A stretch of DNA of 64,000 nucleotides, taken from assembly GCA_020849475.1 (NCBI GenBank), contig JADLGE010000005.1, forward strand, positions 60,969-124,968, in the 5' to 3' direction. The position numbers and the translations under genes were made by a program. The notes under the pieces were generated by a model. That model was not told the DNA's origin. It worked only from the letters and a program-made list of their open reading frames with translations, and did no database searches. Numbering within the stretch: the stretch's first letter is position 1; every line of letters starts with the position of its first letter. This document shows positions 44,802-54,614 of the stretch, one piece after another. Origin of the DNA: Gammaproteobacteria bacterium. Its GTDB lineage: Bacteria > Pseudomonadota > Gammaproteobacteria > Ga0077536.

Positions 44802-47243
44802 TTACGCCGAGGTCTTGGCCAGCGCATCGGCCTGCCAGCCACCCAGCGCGCGGTCACGCACGGTGTCGGAGTCGTCGATGTGCGAGGCCATCACGAACTT
44901 CGGCTTGAACACGCGTATCCACAGCGGGATGAGCGTGATGGCGCCGATCATGTTGCTGGTCAGGAGCAGACACAGCAGCAAGGCCATTTCGCTGTTGAAG
45001 CGCAGTGACGAGCCTGGAATCCAGTAAATGATACCGGCCAGCACCGTCATGGCGGTGAACAGGATGGCAGCACCGGTGGTACGCATCGAAGTCACGATGG
45101 CGTCCAGCAGCGAGCGATGGCGCATTTCTTCCTTGAGTCGGTCGAGCATGTAAATCGCGTAGTCGACGCCGACGCCAATACCCACCGAAGTCACCGGCAA
45201 GGTGTTGACGTTCAGACCGATGTCGCGAATCGTCATGAACGCGCGGTTGGTCATCACGCAGATAATCAGGAGGATGAACACCATCACACCGGCGAAGATC
45301 GACTGGTAGGCGATCATGATGGCGACCGTCACCAGGGTGATGATGGTGATGGTCATCTTCAGATCGGAAATTTCCGTTTCTTCGTTGGCCGCCGCCGTGG
45401 TGCCGATGATGCCGCCGGCGAACGCCGGTTTCACACCTTCCATCGGATGGGCCTTGATGAATTCCTTGGCCTTGGCGATCGCTTCCGACACGGTCTTGCC
45501 GGTCGCGTCCTTGTAGAACACCGTGAAGTTGGCGGTGCGACCTTCAAGATCCATGTACTCGAGAATCACGCCCGGCACCGCGGCGCCCGCCTCGTACATG
45601 AACAAGGTGTTGCCGATGTCCTTCTGGGTGGCCGGGATCAGCGACCAGCGCGGATCGTCGTAGTGATACAGACGGTTGATCGAGCGCACCAGATGCGGGA
45701 TGTCGCGCGTGCCGCCAAAGTTGGAAGTGTTGGCCATGTAGCGGCCAAACTCTTCCATCACCGCCACCACCTTCGGATCCTTCATCTTGTGGGGCTCATT
45801 GCCCTCGAAGAAGATGTTGAGCTGGTTGGCGCCGGCGAAGTGGTCGGCAATGGTCTTGGCCGCCACGTTGTATTCCTGATCCTGGAACAGAATCGGCGAA
45901 CCCGGCTGCTTCTCGCCGATATCCACATGCCAGCCGTAGTAGAACGACCACGCGGTCAGGCCGACCGCGCCGGCGAAGATCACCGCCGAAGCCTTGGGAC
46001 CGACCAGGAACACGCCGAGCGCGTGCATCATGCGCGACGGCAGATGCTTGTGCTCTTCCTGCAAGGTGACCTTGGGGGTCGGCAGCACCGACATGATCAG
46101 CGGCACCAGCACCGCCACCGTGATGAGGTTGGAAGTACCCCAGAACGCGCAGTAATAACCGAGCTTGGCGATCAGCGGCATCGACGACAGGGCCAGCACC
46201 AGCAGTGCCATGGCGTCGGCCAGGATGCCGAGACCGGCGGGCAGGATCAGTTCGCCCATGGCGATACGCACCGCGCTTTCCTTGTCGCGGCCGACGCGGA
46301 TTTCGTCGTAGAAGCGCTCCATCATCTGCACGCAGTGCGATGCGGTGCGCGCCGAGATCAGAATCGGCACCACCAGGATCAGCGGGTCGAGGTTGTAGTG
46401 CATGAAGCCGACGAAACCGAGACCCCAGATGGCCGATAGCGCCGTACCCAGGGTCGGCACCACCACGCCCGTCACCGAGCCGAAGTGGAAGGCCAGCAGC
46501 AACACCATGACGATACCGGTGACGGCAAAGATGCGCACCAGCTCATGGGAGTAGTAGTAAATCCAACCTTTCAGCATTGGCTCGCCGGCGATGTAGAGCC
46601 GGGTCTTGCCGTCGGCCTCCACTTCCTTCTTGAGCGCCTGCAGCTTGGTATGGATGTCGACGTAGTTCAGACGCTCTTCGTCGAAGCCCGCGACCAGCAG
46701 CGCCGCACGACCGTCGGTCGAGAGGTAGGTGCCGTACACGATGTCGTTGTTGAACGATTCCTCGCGTAACTGCTTCAAGGCCTCGGCCTCGGTCGGCAGG
46801 TCCTTGGGCAGCACCGGCTCGGACTTGATGAGACCGCCCGCGGTGGTGCGGATACGGCGAATCTTCGGGTGGGCGATGGACGCCACCTGGTAGTGATTCA
46901 CACCGCCGATGAGGTCCACCTGCTCGGTGATGTGGACAATCTTCTTGAGTGTGTCAAAAGTGAACACGTCGGCCGACTCGTCGGTCGTCTCCAACGCCAT
47001 CGTCACCACGTTGGCGCCGCCGAAGGTCTGCTTCATGCGGTTGTAGTTGACGATGTACTCGTGCTTGGCGGGCAGGAGGTCGGCGAAGCGCGAAAAGACC
47101 TCAATCTTCGGGATATACATGGCCAGCACGATGGTGGGGACCATGATGATCGCGAAAGAGAACCACTTGCGGTCCATCATCCAGTTCGCGATTGCATGAC
47201 CACGCGTAATTCGTGGCGGCGGTGGCGGCACGACCGAGCTCAT
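44802..47243 (-). CDS. RND/MMPL-family exporter 3
   Basis: An 813-residue RND-superfamily transporter with the twelve-helix MMPL plan: helix 1 (about 32-50), first periplasmic loop, helices 2-6 (about 235-400), helix 7 (about 425-445), second loop, and helices 8-12 (about 625-785). [17 protein letters not shown] carries the relay Asp. It is very similar throughout to exporter 4, for example in [22 protein letters not shown] and [12 protein letters not shown] 47243 is chosen for its AGGAGA RBS; the in-frame extension to 47369 crosses an intrinsic terminator. No fusion protein or channel gene is nearby. Confidence 0.88.
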   Translation of the reverse strand: MSSVVPPPPPRITRGHAIANWMMDRKWFSFAIIMVPTIVLAMYIPKIEVFSRFADLLPAKHEYIVNYNRMKQTFGGANVVTMALETTDESADVFTFDTLKKIVHITEQVDLIGGVNHYQVASIAHPKIRRIRTTAGGLIKSEPVLPKDLPTEAEALKQLREESFNNDIVYGTYLSTDGRAALLVAGFDEERLNYVDIHTKLQALKKEVEADGKTRLYIAGEPMLKGWIYYYSHELVRIFAVTGIVMVLLLAFHFGSVTGVVVPTLGTALSAIWGLGFVGFMHYNLDPLILVVPILISARTASHCVQMMERFYDEIRVGRDKESAVRIAMGELILPAGLGILADAMALLVLALSSMPLIAKLGYYCAFWGTSNLITVAVLVPLIMSVLPTPKVTLQEEHKHLPSRMMHALGVFLVGPKASAVIFAGAVGLTAWSFYYGWHVDIGEKQPGSPILFQDQEYNVAAKTIADHFAGANQLNIFFEGNEPHKMKDPKVVAVMEEFGRYMANTSNFGGTRDIPHLVRSINRLYHYDDPRWSLIPATQKDIGNTLFMYEAGAAVPGVILEYMDLEGRTANFTVFYKDATGKTVSEAIAKAKEFIKAHPMEGVKPAFAGGIIGTTAAANEETEISDLKMTITIITLVTVAIMIAYQSIFAGVMVFILLIICVMTNRAFMTIRDIGLNVNTLPVTSVGIGVGVDYAIYMLDRLKEEMRHRSLLDAIVTSMRTTGAAILFTAMTVLAGIIYWIPGSSLRFNSEMALLLCLLLTSNMIGAITLIPLWIRVFKPKFVMASHIDDSDTVRDRALGGWQADALAKTSA

Positions 47244-47267
47244 AGACTCATCTCCTGCAGTTCTGCG

Positions 47268-47296
47268 AAAAAAAAAACCAGGAACGCAGTGTTCCT
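47268..47296 (-). terminator. Intrinsic terminator in the leader of RND gene 3
   Basis: Read on the minus strand, AGGAAC-ACTGC-GTTCCT forms a 6-bp hairpin, followed by GG and ten T (plus-strand A-run 47268-47277). It ends 24 nt before the RND 3 start codon, so it either ends RND 4 transcripts or attenuates RND 3 expression. Confidence 0.75.
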
Positions 47297-47509
47297 CTCG
47301 ACCGTTCCCGCGTGGATGCTTCAGCGGCCCGTGCATCCCGGGCCCATGGGCCGGGATTCGAGGCTTCACGCTCCACTAACGAGACGATGGTGACCTGACA
47401 GCGGCCTGTAGGATTCCCCCCCAGTGTCGGCCGCGTCACCAGTGCCGGAGTATATGCCCGCTACCAAAATTAGAATAGGCACCGGTCAGATAGACAGGCA
47501 GCCACTCGA

Positions 47510-49933
47510 TCAGGGAGTGCCGCCCCACCAGGCCTGCGCGCGCACGGCGCGACTCGCGGCGTCGCCAGTCGCGCTGTCGTCGATGTGTTCGCGCATGATG
47601 AAGGCCGGTCGCGTGAGACGAATGAGCAAGGGCAACACGGTCACCGAGCCGACCATGTGCGAGAGCGTCAACAGCGACAGCAACATCGCCATTTCCGATT
47701 CGAAACGCAGTGACGAACCCGGCACCCAGTAAGCAATGCCGGCGATGACGGCGATGGCGGTGAACAGCACCGCCGCGCCGGTGGTCGCCAGCGCCACTTC
47801 GATGGCGTCGTCGAGGCTGCGATGGCGCACCTCCTCGCGAATGCGGTCGAGCATGTAGATGGCATAGTCGACGCCGAGACCGACGCCGACCGCCGTCACC
47901 GGCAAGGTGCTGACATTCAGGCCGATGCCGCGAAAGCCCATGTAAGCGCGGTTCACCATCACCGCCAGCGCCAGCACCGCGAACACCAGCAGCGCGGCAT
48001 TGAACGAGCGGTAGGTCACCAACACCGCCATCATGACCATGGCAATGATGAGACAGGTCTGGCGCAGTTCCGAGGTCGCCACTTCCTCGTTGGCGGCCGC
48101 CGTGGTGCCGACGATGCCGCCCGCGAACAGCGCCTTGACGCCCGGCACAGTGTGTTCGGCAAGATAGGCGCGCGCCGCCTGCATGGCGGCATAGATGGTG
48201 GCGCCGGTCGCGTCCTTGAAGAACACCACGAAGTTCGCCACGCGGCCGTCGAGATCCATGAACTCGGTGATGACACCCGGCACCGAAGCACCGGCCTGGT
48301 ACATGAACAAGGTGTTGCCGATGTCGTTCTGGGTCAGCGGCAACAGGCCCCAGCGCGGGTCGTCGTAGTGATAGAGGCGGTTTACCGCGCGCACCAGGCT
48401 CGGGATATCGCGCGTGCCGCCATAGCCGGGCGTCTGCGCCATGAAGCGCGCGAAGTCCTCCATGAGATGCACCACGTCGGGGTGTTTGATGCGGTCGCGT
48501 TCGTCACCCTCGAAATAGATGCTGAGCTGGCTCGCGCCAGCAAAATCAGTGGCGATGTTGAGCGCCGAAACATTGTATTCGGCGTCCTGGAACAGAATCG
48601 GCGAGCCCGGCTTCTCTTCGCCGATGAGGGTTTCGCGCCCCCACACCAGCGACAGCGCCAGCACCACGGCGGTGGCGAGGCCTATCGGCAGCGCGCCGCG
48701 CTTCGAGGTCAGAAACACCGCCAGCGTCGCCATCGCCTGGGCATACACGTGCTTGTGCAACGCGACCTTGTGCGCGGCCGGCGCCGGCAGCCACGACAGC
48801 ACCAGCGGCACCAGCAGCACCACCGTGATCAAATTGCTGAACGACCAGAACGCGGCGAAGTAGCCGAGCTTGGCAATCAAGGGAATCGACGACACCGTCA
48901 ACACCAGCAGCCCGGCGACGTCGGTGAAGATGCCGATGGACGCTGGCACCAGCAGTTCGCTCATCGAAGTGCGCACCGCCGCTTCGCGCGACAGCCCGAG
49001 GCGTATCTCGTCGTGGTAGCGCTCCATCATCTGCACGCAATGGCTGGCGGTGCGCGCCGAGATCACCATCGGCACGACCAGGATCAGAGGGTCGAGGTTG
49101 AAGCCCAGCCAACCGACGAAACCCAGTCCCCACAGGCAGGACATCACGGTGCCGAGCAAGGGAATCAGCACGCCGCTGACGCTGCGGAAATGCAGGAACA
49201 GGAGCAGCACCATCACGCCCAGCGTGACGCCGAAAATTTTCCACAGCTCGTCGGCGTAGTGGTAAATCCAGCCTTTCAGCATCGGCTCGCCGGCCACGTA
49301 CAGACGCGTCTCGCCGTCGGCCTCGACCTTCTCTTTCAAAGCCTGCAGGCGCGTGAAGATGGTGTGGTAGTCGAGCCGCTCTTCATCGAAGCCCGCCACC
49401 ACCAGCGCGGCGCGGCCATCGGTCGCGACATAGGTGCCGAACACCACGTCGTTGTTGAACGCTTCCTCGCGCAGGCGTTTCAAATCGTCCGCCGCATCAG
49501 GAATGGCGAGGGGCAGCACCGGCTCGGACTTGATGGTGCCGCCGGCGGTGGTGCGCACGCGGCGAATCTTGTTGTGGGCGATGCTCGCCACCTGGTAGTG
49601 GTTGACGCCCGGAATCATGTCCACCTGGTCGGTGAGATAGCGAATCTTGTCCAACGTGCGGTGGGTGAAGATGTCGCCCTCGCCCGTCACCTTGAGCGAC
49701 ATCGCCACCACGTTGGCGCCGCCGAAGGTCTGCTTCATGCGGTTGTAGGTCTCGATGTAAGGATGCCTGGCCGGCAGCAGATCGGCGAAGCGCGAATAGA
49801 CCTCGATGCGCGGCAGCGCCGCCGCCAGCAGCAGCGACGGCAGGATGATGAACACCAGCGTCAGCGTGCGGTGGTCCAGGCACCAATGGGCGATACGTTG
49901 CGCGCGCGGGCCAGGCGTGGACGTCGACGACAC
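47510..49933 (-). CDS. RND/MMPL-family exporter 4 (tandem paralogue of exporter 3)
   Basis: An 807-residue RND-superfamily protein closely matching exporter 3 in length, helix layout and blocks such as [55 protein letters not shown] and [15 protein letters not shown]. The pair probably arose by tandem duplication. It starts with GTG 49933 behind GAGGAA. It is divergent from selO (88-nt gap). A 266-nt gap with an intrinsic terminator separates it from exporter 3. The cargo is unknown; MMPL-type relatives move lipids or other hydrophobic molecules. Confidence 0.88.
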   Translation of the reverse strand: MSSTSTPGPRAQRIAHWCLDHRTLTLVFIILPSLLLAAALPRIEVYSRFADLLPARHPYIETYNRMKQTFGGANVVAMSLKVTGEGDIFTHRTLDKIRYLTDQVDMIPGVNHYQVASIAHNKIRRVRTTAGGTIKSEPVLPLAIPDAADDLKRLREEAFNNDVVFGTYVATDGRAALVVAGFDEERLDYHTIFTRLQALKEKVEADGETRLYVAGEPMLKGWIYHYADELWKIFGVTLGVMVLLLFLHFRSVSGVLIPLLGTVMSCLWGLGFVGWLGFNLDPLILVVPMVISARTASHCVQMMERYHDEIRLGLSREAAVRTSMSELLVPASIGIFTDVAGLLVLTVSSIPLIAKLGYFAAFWSFSNLITVVLLVPLVLSWLPAPAAHKVALHKHVYAQAMATLAVFLTSKRGALPIGLATAVVLALSLVWGRETLIGEEKPGSPILFQDAEYNVSALNIATDFAGASQLSIYFEGDERDRIKHPDVVHLMEDFARFMAQTPGYGGTRDIPSLVRAVNRLYHYDDPRWGLLPLTQNDIGNTLFMYQAGASVPGVITEFMDLDGRVANFVVFFKDATGATIYAAMQAARAYLAEHTVPGVKALFAGGIVGTTAAANEEVATSELRQTCLIIAMVMMAVLVTYRSFNAALLVFAVLALAVMVNRAYMGFRGIGLNVSTLPVTAVGVGLGVDYAIYMLDRIREEVRHRSLDDAIEVALATTGAAVLFTAIAVIAGIAYWVPGSSLRFESEMAMLLSLLTLSHMVGSVTVLPLLIRLTRPAFIMREHIDDSATGDAASRAVRAQAWWGGTP

Positions 49934-50021
49934 GGCAATTCCTCGTGGTTCGAAGGGTTGGGGTGGGCAGTGTTACCCTAAGTCAGCATGCACTATCGAA
50001 CAACCGTCGGACTTGATCGCG

Positions 50022-51659
50022 ATGAATGCTGAACCACACAGCGCCGGCCTCGAGCGCCTGCGTTTCGACAACCGCTTCGTCAGCGAACTGCCGGCCGACC
50101 CCGTCACCGACAACTACCGGCGCGCGGTCGAAGGCGCGTGCTATTCGAAGGTCGCGCCGACGCCGGTGGCGGCGCCGCGCCTGGTGGCCTATTCCTCCGA
50201 AGTGGCGAGCATGCTCGATCTCGATGCCAGCGATTGCCTGGCGCCGGGCTTCGCCGAAGTGTTCGGCGGCAATCGCCTGCTGGCCGGCATGCTGCCCTAC
50301 GCCACCGTCTACGGTGGCCACCAGTTCGGCAACTGGGCAGGACAACTGGGCGATGGGCGCGCCATCAATCTCGGCGAAATCATCAATCGCAATGGACAAC
50401 GCCTGGCCCTGCAACTGAAAGGCGCCGGCCCCACGCCCTACTCGCGCGGCGCCGACGGCCTCGCCGTATTGCGTTCGTCGCTGCGCGAATTCCTGTGCAG
50501 CGAAGCCATGCACCATCTCGGCGTGCCGACCACCCGCGCACTGTCATTGGTGTTAACTGGCGAACAAGTGGTGCGCGACATGTTCTACGACGGCCATCCC
50601 CGCCCCGAGCCGGGCGCGGTGGTGTGCCGCGTGGCGCCGTCCTTCACGCGCTTCGGACATTTCCAGATTCATGCGGCCAGACAGGATCTCGCGACGCTGG
50701 AAAAGCTCGTCGCCTATACCTTGACCACCGATTTCCCGGCGCTCGGCTTCAATGCCCAGGCGCCACTCGCCGCGCGTAAGGCGGTGTACGTGGCGTGGTT
50801 CCGCGAAGTGTGTCGCCGCACCGCGCTGCTCGCCGCCGAATGGATGCGCGTCGGTTTCGTGCACGGCGTGATGAACACCGACAACATGTCCATCCTCGGC
50901 CTGACCATCGACTACGGCCCCTACGGCTGGCTGGAAAATTTCGATCCCGATTGGACCCCCAACACCACCGACGCCCAGCATCGTCGCTATCGCTACGGGC
51001 AGCAGCCGCAGATTGCGCTGTGGAATCTCGTGCAGCTCGCCAACGCGCTATACCCCTTGATAGACGAAGCGCCACCGCTGGAGGCGGCGCTCGACGCCTA
51101 TGGCGAGACCTATCAAGAGGCGATGCACACCCGCATGGCGGCCAAGCTTGGCCTGCGCAGCTTGAGTGGCGCCGACGACGAAGCGCTGCTCGGTGAACTG
51201 CTGGGTCTTTTGGCTGCGATTGAAACCGACATGACGCTGTTCTTTCGTGCGCTGGCCGATTTCCAACCCGGCGCGGACGACAGCGCCGTCGACATCGACG
51301 CCTTCCTGCGTCTCGTCGCCGAAGCCTATTACGTGCCGGCCGAGATCGATGGCGCGTATCGCGAACGTCTCGGCGCATGGCTCAGGCGCTACGCCGCGCG
51401 TGTGCGCGCCGATGGACAGTCGCCCGCGCAACGACGCGCGACCATGCACGCCGTCAATCCGCGCTACGTGCTGCGCAACTACCTCGCGCAACTCGCCATC
51501 GATGCCGCCGAAGCAGGCGACTACGGCAAGATTCACGAGCTGCTCGATACCTTGCGCCATCCCTATACCGAACAACCCGGGCGTGAGCATCTCGCGGCCA
51601 AGCGTCCCGACTGGGCGCGGCAGCGCGCCGGTTGCTCGATGTTGTCCTGCAGTTCTTGA
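50022..51659 (+). CDS. selO: Protein adenylyltransferase SelO (YdiU)
   Basis: A 545-residue SelO pseudokinase, which transfers AMP from ATP to Ser, Thr or Tyr of target proteins under oxidative stress. Recognisable blocks are [61 protein letters not shown] and [13 protein letters not shown]. The C-terminus CSMLSCSS keeps the conserved Cys that is selenocysteine in some eukaryotic SelO proteins. ATG 50022 is the family-like start; the open frame extends upstream over the divergent RND gene and is rejected. It probably forms an operon with the phosphodiesterase gene 9 nt downstream. Confidence 0.93.
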   Translation: MNAEPHSAGLERLRFDNRFVSELPADPVTDNYRRAVEGACYSKVAPTPVAAPRLVAYSSEVASMLDLDASDCLAPGFAEVFGGNRLLAGMLPYATVYGGHQFGNWAGQLGDGRAINLGEIINRNGQRLALQLKGAGPTPYSRGADGLAVLRSSLREFLCSEAMHHLGVPTTRALSLVLTGEQVVRDMFYDGHPRPEPGAVVCRVAPSFTRFGHFQIHAARQDLATLEKLVAYTLTTDFPALGFNAQAPLAARKAVYVAWFREVCRRTALLAAEWMRVGFVHGVMNTDNMSILGLTIDYGPYGWLENFDPDWTPNTTDAQHRRYRYGQQPQIALWNLVQLANALYPLIDEAPPLEAALDAYGETYQEAMHTRMAAKLGLRSLSGADDEALLGELLGLLAAIETDMTLFFRALADFQPGADDSAVDIDAFLRLVAEAYYVPAEIDGAYRERLGAWLRRYAARVRADGQSPAQRRATMHAVNPRYVLRNYLAQLAIDAAEAGDYGKIHELLDTLRHPYTEQPGREHLAAKRPDWARQRAGCSMLSCSS

Positions 51660-51668
51660 GGTCTCACC

Positions 51669-52850
51669 ATGCTTGAACACGATCTCAGCGTCATGAAACC
51701 CGATTACCAGGGCGGCTCGCTGGTCAATCTCATGCGCAGCCTGGGCGCGCATCTCGGTGTGGCCAGCAACGGCTACGACGCCCTCAAGCTGCTGCCGGCC
51801 TCACGCCTCGCCAAGGCGCAGCGCGTGGTGCTGCTGGTGATAGACGGACTGGGCGATGCACTGCTCAGCCAACTCGGGCCACACAGCGCGCTGCGTGATT
51901 TGCAGGTTGGCACGATGACCTCGGTCTACCCGCCCACCACCGCCACCGCCGTCACCACCTTGATGAGCGGCCTCGCGCCGCAACAACACGGACTGACCGG
52001 TTGGTTCATGCACTTTCGCAAGCTCGGCGCCGTGACCGCTGTGCTGCCCTTCATGCCGCGCTACAGTCGCACGCCGGTCTCCGGCGCCGGCGTGCCGTTG
52101 GATGCGGTGGTGGATGTGCCGAGCTTCTGCGCGAGCGTGGATGGCGCGAGCGTCGCGCTGTTGCCGGCCGTCATCGCCGACTCGGATTTCAGCCGCGCCG
52201 TCGGGCGCGGCGCGACGCGCATCGGCTATCGCGACATGGCCGACTTCGCCACACGTCTCGATGCCGTGTGCGCCGGCAACAGCGATGCACGTTACATCTA
52301 TGCCTACTGGTCGGACTTCGACCACATGGCGCATGTGCATGGCCCCTCGAGCCCGCAAGTCGCGGCGCACTTCCAGGCGCTGGACCGTGCGCTTGCCGGC
52401 ATCGCCGAGACCTGCGCGAAACACGGCACGGCGCTGGTCGCGACCGCCGATCATGGCTTTCTGGACAGTGGCCCGGCCGAGCGCGTCGACTTGGCGGATC
52501 ATCCACAACTGGCCGACTACCTCACGCTGCCTCTGTGCGGCGAGCCGCGCTCGACTTACTGCTACGTGCGCCATCACGACGCGGCGCGTTTCGAAGACTA
52601 TGTGCACAACGAGCTCGCACCCTATACAAGCCTCGTCGGCAGCGCGCAGCTGGTCGCCGACGGCTGGTTCGGCCATGGCACGCCCCACCCTGAACTCATG
52701 GCGCGCATTGGTGATTACACGCTGCAGATGCGTGAGCGCTACACGATGCGCGATCTCGTCACCGGTGAGCGCGACATGGATTTATTCGGCATGCACGGCG
52801 GCGTGACGGCCGCCGAGCAGAAAGTGCCGTTGTTGCTGGCGGGCGTGTGA
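51669..52850 (+). CDS. Alkaline-phosphatase-superfamily phosphodiesterase/nucleotide pyrophosphatase
   Basis: A 393-residue member of the alkaline phosphatase superfamily, close to nucleotide pyrophosphatase/phosphodiesterases. Metal and nucleophile residues are in VIDGLGD (Asp59), YPPTTATAVTTLMSG (nucleophile Thr90 or Thr91), YWSDFDHMAHVHG, TADHGFLD and GMHGG near the end. No signal peptide is visible, so it appears cytoplasmic. It starts 9 nt after selO, so co-expression with the AMPylator is likely. It might cleave phosphodiester or nucleotide substrates; a role in removing AMP from proteins is a speculation from context. Confidence 0.85.
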   Translation: MLEHDLSVMKPDYQGGSLVNLMRSLGAHLGVASNGYDALKLLPASRLAKAQRVVLLVIDGLGDALLSQLGPHSALRDLQVGTMTSVYPPTTATAVTTLMSGLAPQQHGLTGWFMHFRKLGAVTAVLPFMPRYSRTPVSGAGVPLDAVVDVPSFCASVDGASVALLPAVIADSDFSRAVGRGATRIGYRDMADFATRLDAVCAGNSDARYIYAYWSDFDHMAHVHGPSSPQVAAHFQALDRALAGIAETCAKHGTALVATADHGFLDSGPAERVDLADHPQLADYLTLPLCGEPRSTYCYVRHHDAARFEDYVHNELAPYTSLVGSAQLVADGWFGHGTPHPELMARIGDYTLQMRERYTMRDLVTGERDMDLFGMHGGVTAAEQKVPLLLAGV

Positions 52851-52861
52851 GCGTGTGAATT

Positions 52862-52888
52862 GAATGTGCGAGTGAATTCGCACCTACA
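52862..52888 (-). repeat. Single REP-like unit, GTGCGAA-stem family
   Basis: GAATGTGCGAGTGAATTCGC followed by ACCTACA is a nearly intact reverse unit with one stem or loop change. It lies between the convergent phosphodiesterase and VOC genes. Confidence 0.8.
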
Positions 52889-52905
52889 CAGCGTCACGGC
52901 GTGAC

Positions 52906-53358
52906 CTAGCGGTAGTCACCGCTGGGATTGAACGCCGCCCCCGGCGCCAACAGGCCCTGCCCCGGCACGTGATTGACCTCGATACGCGTGCCTATCGGGT
53001 CTTCGAACAGCACCGAGTAATAGCCCGGCGCCCAGGTGCCCTCCTCGGGGCCATGCACGATGGTGGCCTTGATCGACACCAGGAAATCATGCACGTCGCG
53101 CACCGCCTGTTCGTCGCGCACGCGCAGGCACACGTGATGCAAACCGGGGCGGGTCTGAATGAAGCGTTCGTGTTCATAGGCCGGGGCACACTTGCCGATG
53201 CCGATGGCGGTGCGGCCGCCGACGAAGTACACCATGTCCTCGCCGTCGAAGGTGCGCGTCATGCCGAAGAACGACAGTAACTTTTCATAGAACCCGCGAC
53301 ACGCCTCCCAGTTGCTGACCGAGAGGATGACGTGGGCGATGCCGTTGATTTCAACCAT
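52906..53358 (-). CDS. VOC-superfamily (glyoxalase/dioxygenase-like) protein
   Basis: A 150-residue vicinal-oxygen-chelate protein made of two beta-alpha-beta-beta-beta units: IAHVILSVSNWEACRGFYEKLL begins the first, LHHVCLRVRDEQAVRDVHDFL the second, and GTRIEVNHVPG ends it. Candidate metal ligands are His in IAHV, His in LHHV and Glu in IEVNH. The start has AGAGG upstream. Family members include glyoxalase I, extradiol dioxygenases, epimerases and resistance proteins; nothing here picks one. It is monocistronic and followed on the 5' side by a REP-like pair. Confidence 0.82.
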   Translation of the reverse strand: MVEINGIAHVILSVSNWEACRGFYEKLLSFFGMTRTFDGEDMVYFVGGRTAIGIGKCAPAYEHERFIQTRPGLHHVCLRVRDEQAVRDVHDFLVSIKATIVHGPEEGTWAPGYYSVLFEDPIGTRIEVNHVPGQGLLAPGAAFNPSGDYR

Positions 53359-53412
53359 GGGAACCTCTTTACTATCGATGCCTGTCGGGCAAAGTCTGTA
53401 GCACTTTCTCGT

Positions 53413-53497
53413 TGTGGGTCAGACTTCAGTCTGACATTCAGTCATCCGTGATGTGGCTTGGCATTCCTCGAGTGTCAGACTGAAGTCTGACCGACAA
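53413..53497. repeat. REP-like pair, GTCAGAC-stem family
   Basis: A forward unit (about 53413-53439) and a reverse unit (about 53472-53497) face each other with their ATT ends, 32 nt apart. Stems GTCAGAC/GTCTGAC with TTCA loops are intact. They lie between two minus-strand genes. Confidence 0.88.
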
Positions 53498-53514
53498 AGG
53501 CCTGGAGCTCTCAT

Positions 53515-54186
53515 TCACCGCACCCAGAACCACACCACTGTCGCCAAAATCCAGCTCGCTTCGTTGGCCGCCTCACCGATGGCCATACCTAAACGATTAC
53601 GATCGAGGCCCGCTTCGCGGATGGAGACGATGATCTGCGCGAGGCGCATGCATATCGTTACGTGTCCGGCCGTGAAGGCCACCACTGAAATCCCCGCGCC
53701 GCCTTCACGGTAGATATTCCAGGCCAGCGTCAACTGCGGCACGGCCTTGCAGAACACCGCGTAGGCGCCATGCAGCATGGGGTCGCCGAGCTTCAGGCCA
53801 CGCGCGCGGCCTATCACCGTCGCAATCACCACGCCGCCCAAAGTGAGCGTGGCGGTGACCGTATCCACCACGTTCCACGCAACGCCGGGCGACACCAGCA
53901 GCAGGATTAAATTGGCTGCGCACACCGCCGTCCACAGGCTGTAGATGGTGATCACCTGGCGCGAGATGCGGCTCGCGAACTTGCGATGCGCGCCGATGGC
54001 GAGCCCCAGATTGACCAGCAGGAACGCCACCCAGAACGCCATCCAGGTGACGCTCACGCCCTCCACCGAGTCGAGCATGCGGCGGAACTGCGAAATGCCG
54101 AACAGCAGCGAGCAGCCCGCCTGCAGGATGAACAGACCATCCGCCACCAGGCGCGCGCGCCCGGCGTTGTGCGCGACCGCGCTCAC
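53515..54186 (-). CDS. Seven-helix membrane protein with PQ-loop-like repeats
   Basis: A 223-residue protein with about seven hydrophobic helices. I do not recognise a named family. Two similar segments follow the first and fifth helices: SQFRRMLDSVEGVS (about 32-45) and PQLTLAWNIYREGGAGIS (about 151-168). Both resemble the PQ-loop motif of SWEET/PQ-loop transporters, whose plan is 3+1+3 helices. The start overlaps the stop of the MaoC gene by 4 nt (ATGA), so it belongs to the MaoC operon. It could transport a small solute linked to that pathway; this is inference. Confidence 0.6.
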   Translation of the reverse strand: MSAVAHNAGRARLVADGLFILQAGCSLLFGISQFRRMLDSVEGVSVTWMAFWVAFLLVNLGLAIGAHRKFASRISRQVITIYSLWTAVCAANLILLLVSPGVAWNVVDTVTATLTLGGVVIATVIGRARGLKLGDPMLHGAYAVFCKAVPQLTLAWNIYREGGAGISVVAFTAGHVTICMRLAQIIVSIREAGLDRNRLGMAIGEAANEASWILATVVWFWVR

Positions 54187-54611
54187 TTGAGGACGAGCAG
54201 CGCGCTACCGGTGGTCTTCACTTCACCATGCTGGTTGCTGGTCGAGATCTCGACCACTACGCAACGCTCGCCGTTGTGCTCGCGCTTCTCAATCACCTTG
54301 GCGCGCGCCGTGATGGCGTCGCCGATGCGGGTCATGGCCATGAAGCGGGTCTGGAACTGGCGGATGGCCGACTGCGGCAACCAACGCGTCAGCACGCGGC
54401 CGCTGTAGGCCATTATCAGCATGCCATGGGCGATCACATCATCGAGGCCCGAAGCCTTGGCGAAGTCGCTGTCGACATGCACCGGGTTGTGATCGCCCGA
54501 GGCGCCACAGTAGATGGCGAGGGTATGGCGGGTGACAGGCGGCATGACCAGCGGCGGCAATTCATCACCGACGGACACCGCATCGAATTTCGGCAAGCTC
54601 AAAGTATTCAT
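54183..54611 (-). CDS. MaoC-type (R)-hydratase subunit
   Basis: A 142-residue hotdog-fold protein with the hydratase-2 motif: YCGASGDHNPVHVDSDFAKASGLDDVIAHGML, where Asp and His are catalytic. Alone it is half the size of double-hotdog enzymes, and the upstream gene encodes a MaoC N-terminal-type partner only 3 nt away. The two probably form a heterodimeric (R)-specific enoyl-CoA or enoyl-ACP hydratase, as in HadAB-type or steroid side-chain hydratases. The downstream membrane protein overlaps by 4 nt. Confidence 0.88.
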   Translation of the reverse strand: MNTLSLPKFDAVSVGDELPPLVMPPVTRHTLAIYCGASGDHNPVHVDSDFAKASGLDDVIAHGMLIMAYSGRVLTRWLPQSAIRQFQTRFMAMTRIGDAITARAKVIEKREHNGERCVVVEISTSNQHGEVKTTGSALLVLK

Positions 54612-54614
54612 GAT

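Noticed and set aside
45117..46439. 440-codon open frame antisense to RND gene 3
   Set aside because: Same kind of GC-driven shadow as above; no domain and no start signal.
47822..49981. 719-codon open frame antisense to RND gene 4
   Set aside because: Composition is extremely rich in His, Arg and Gln and mirrors the transporter codons; no family features.
51636..51659. Possible selenocysteine at the SelO C-terminus
   Set aside because: The conserved position is encoded as Cys (TGC) and the only TGA is the terminal stop; there is no in-frame internal TGA.
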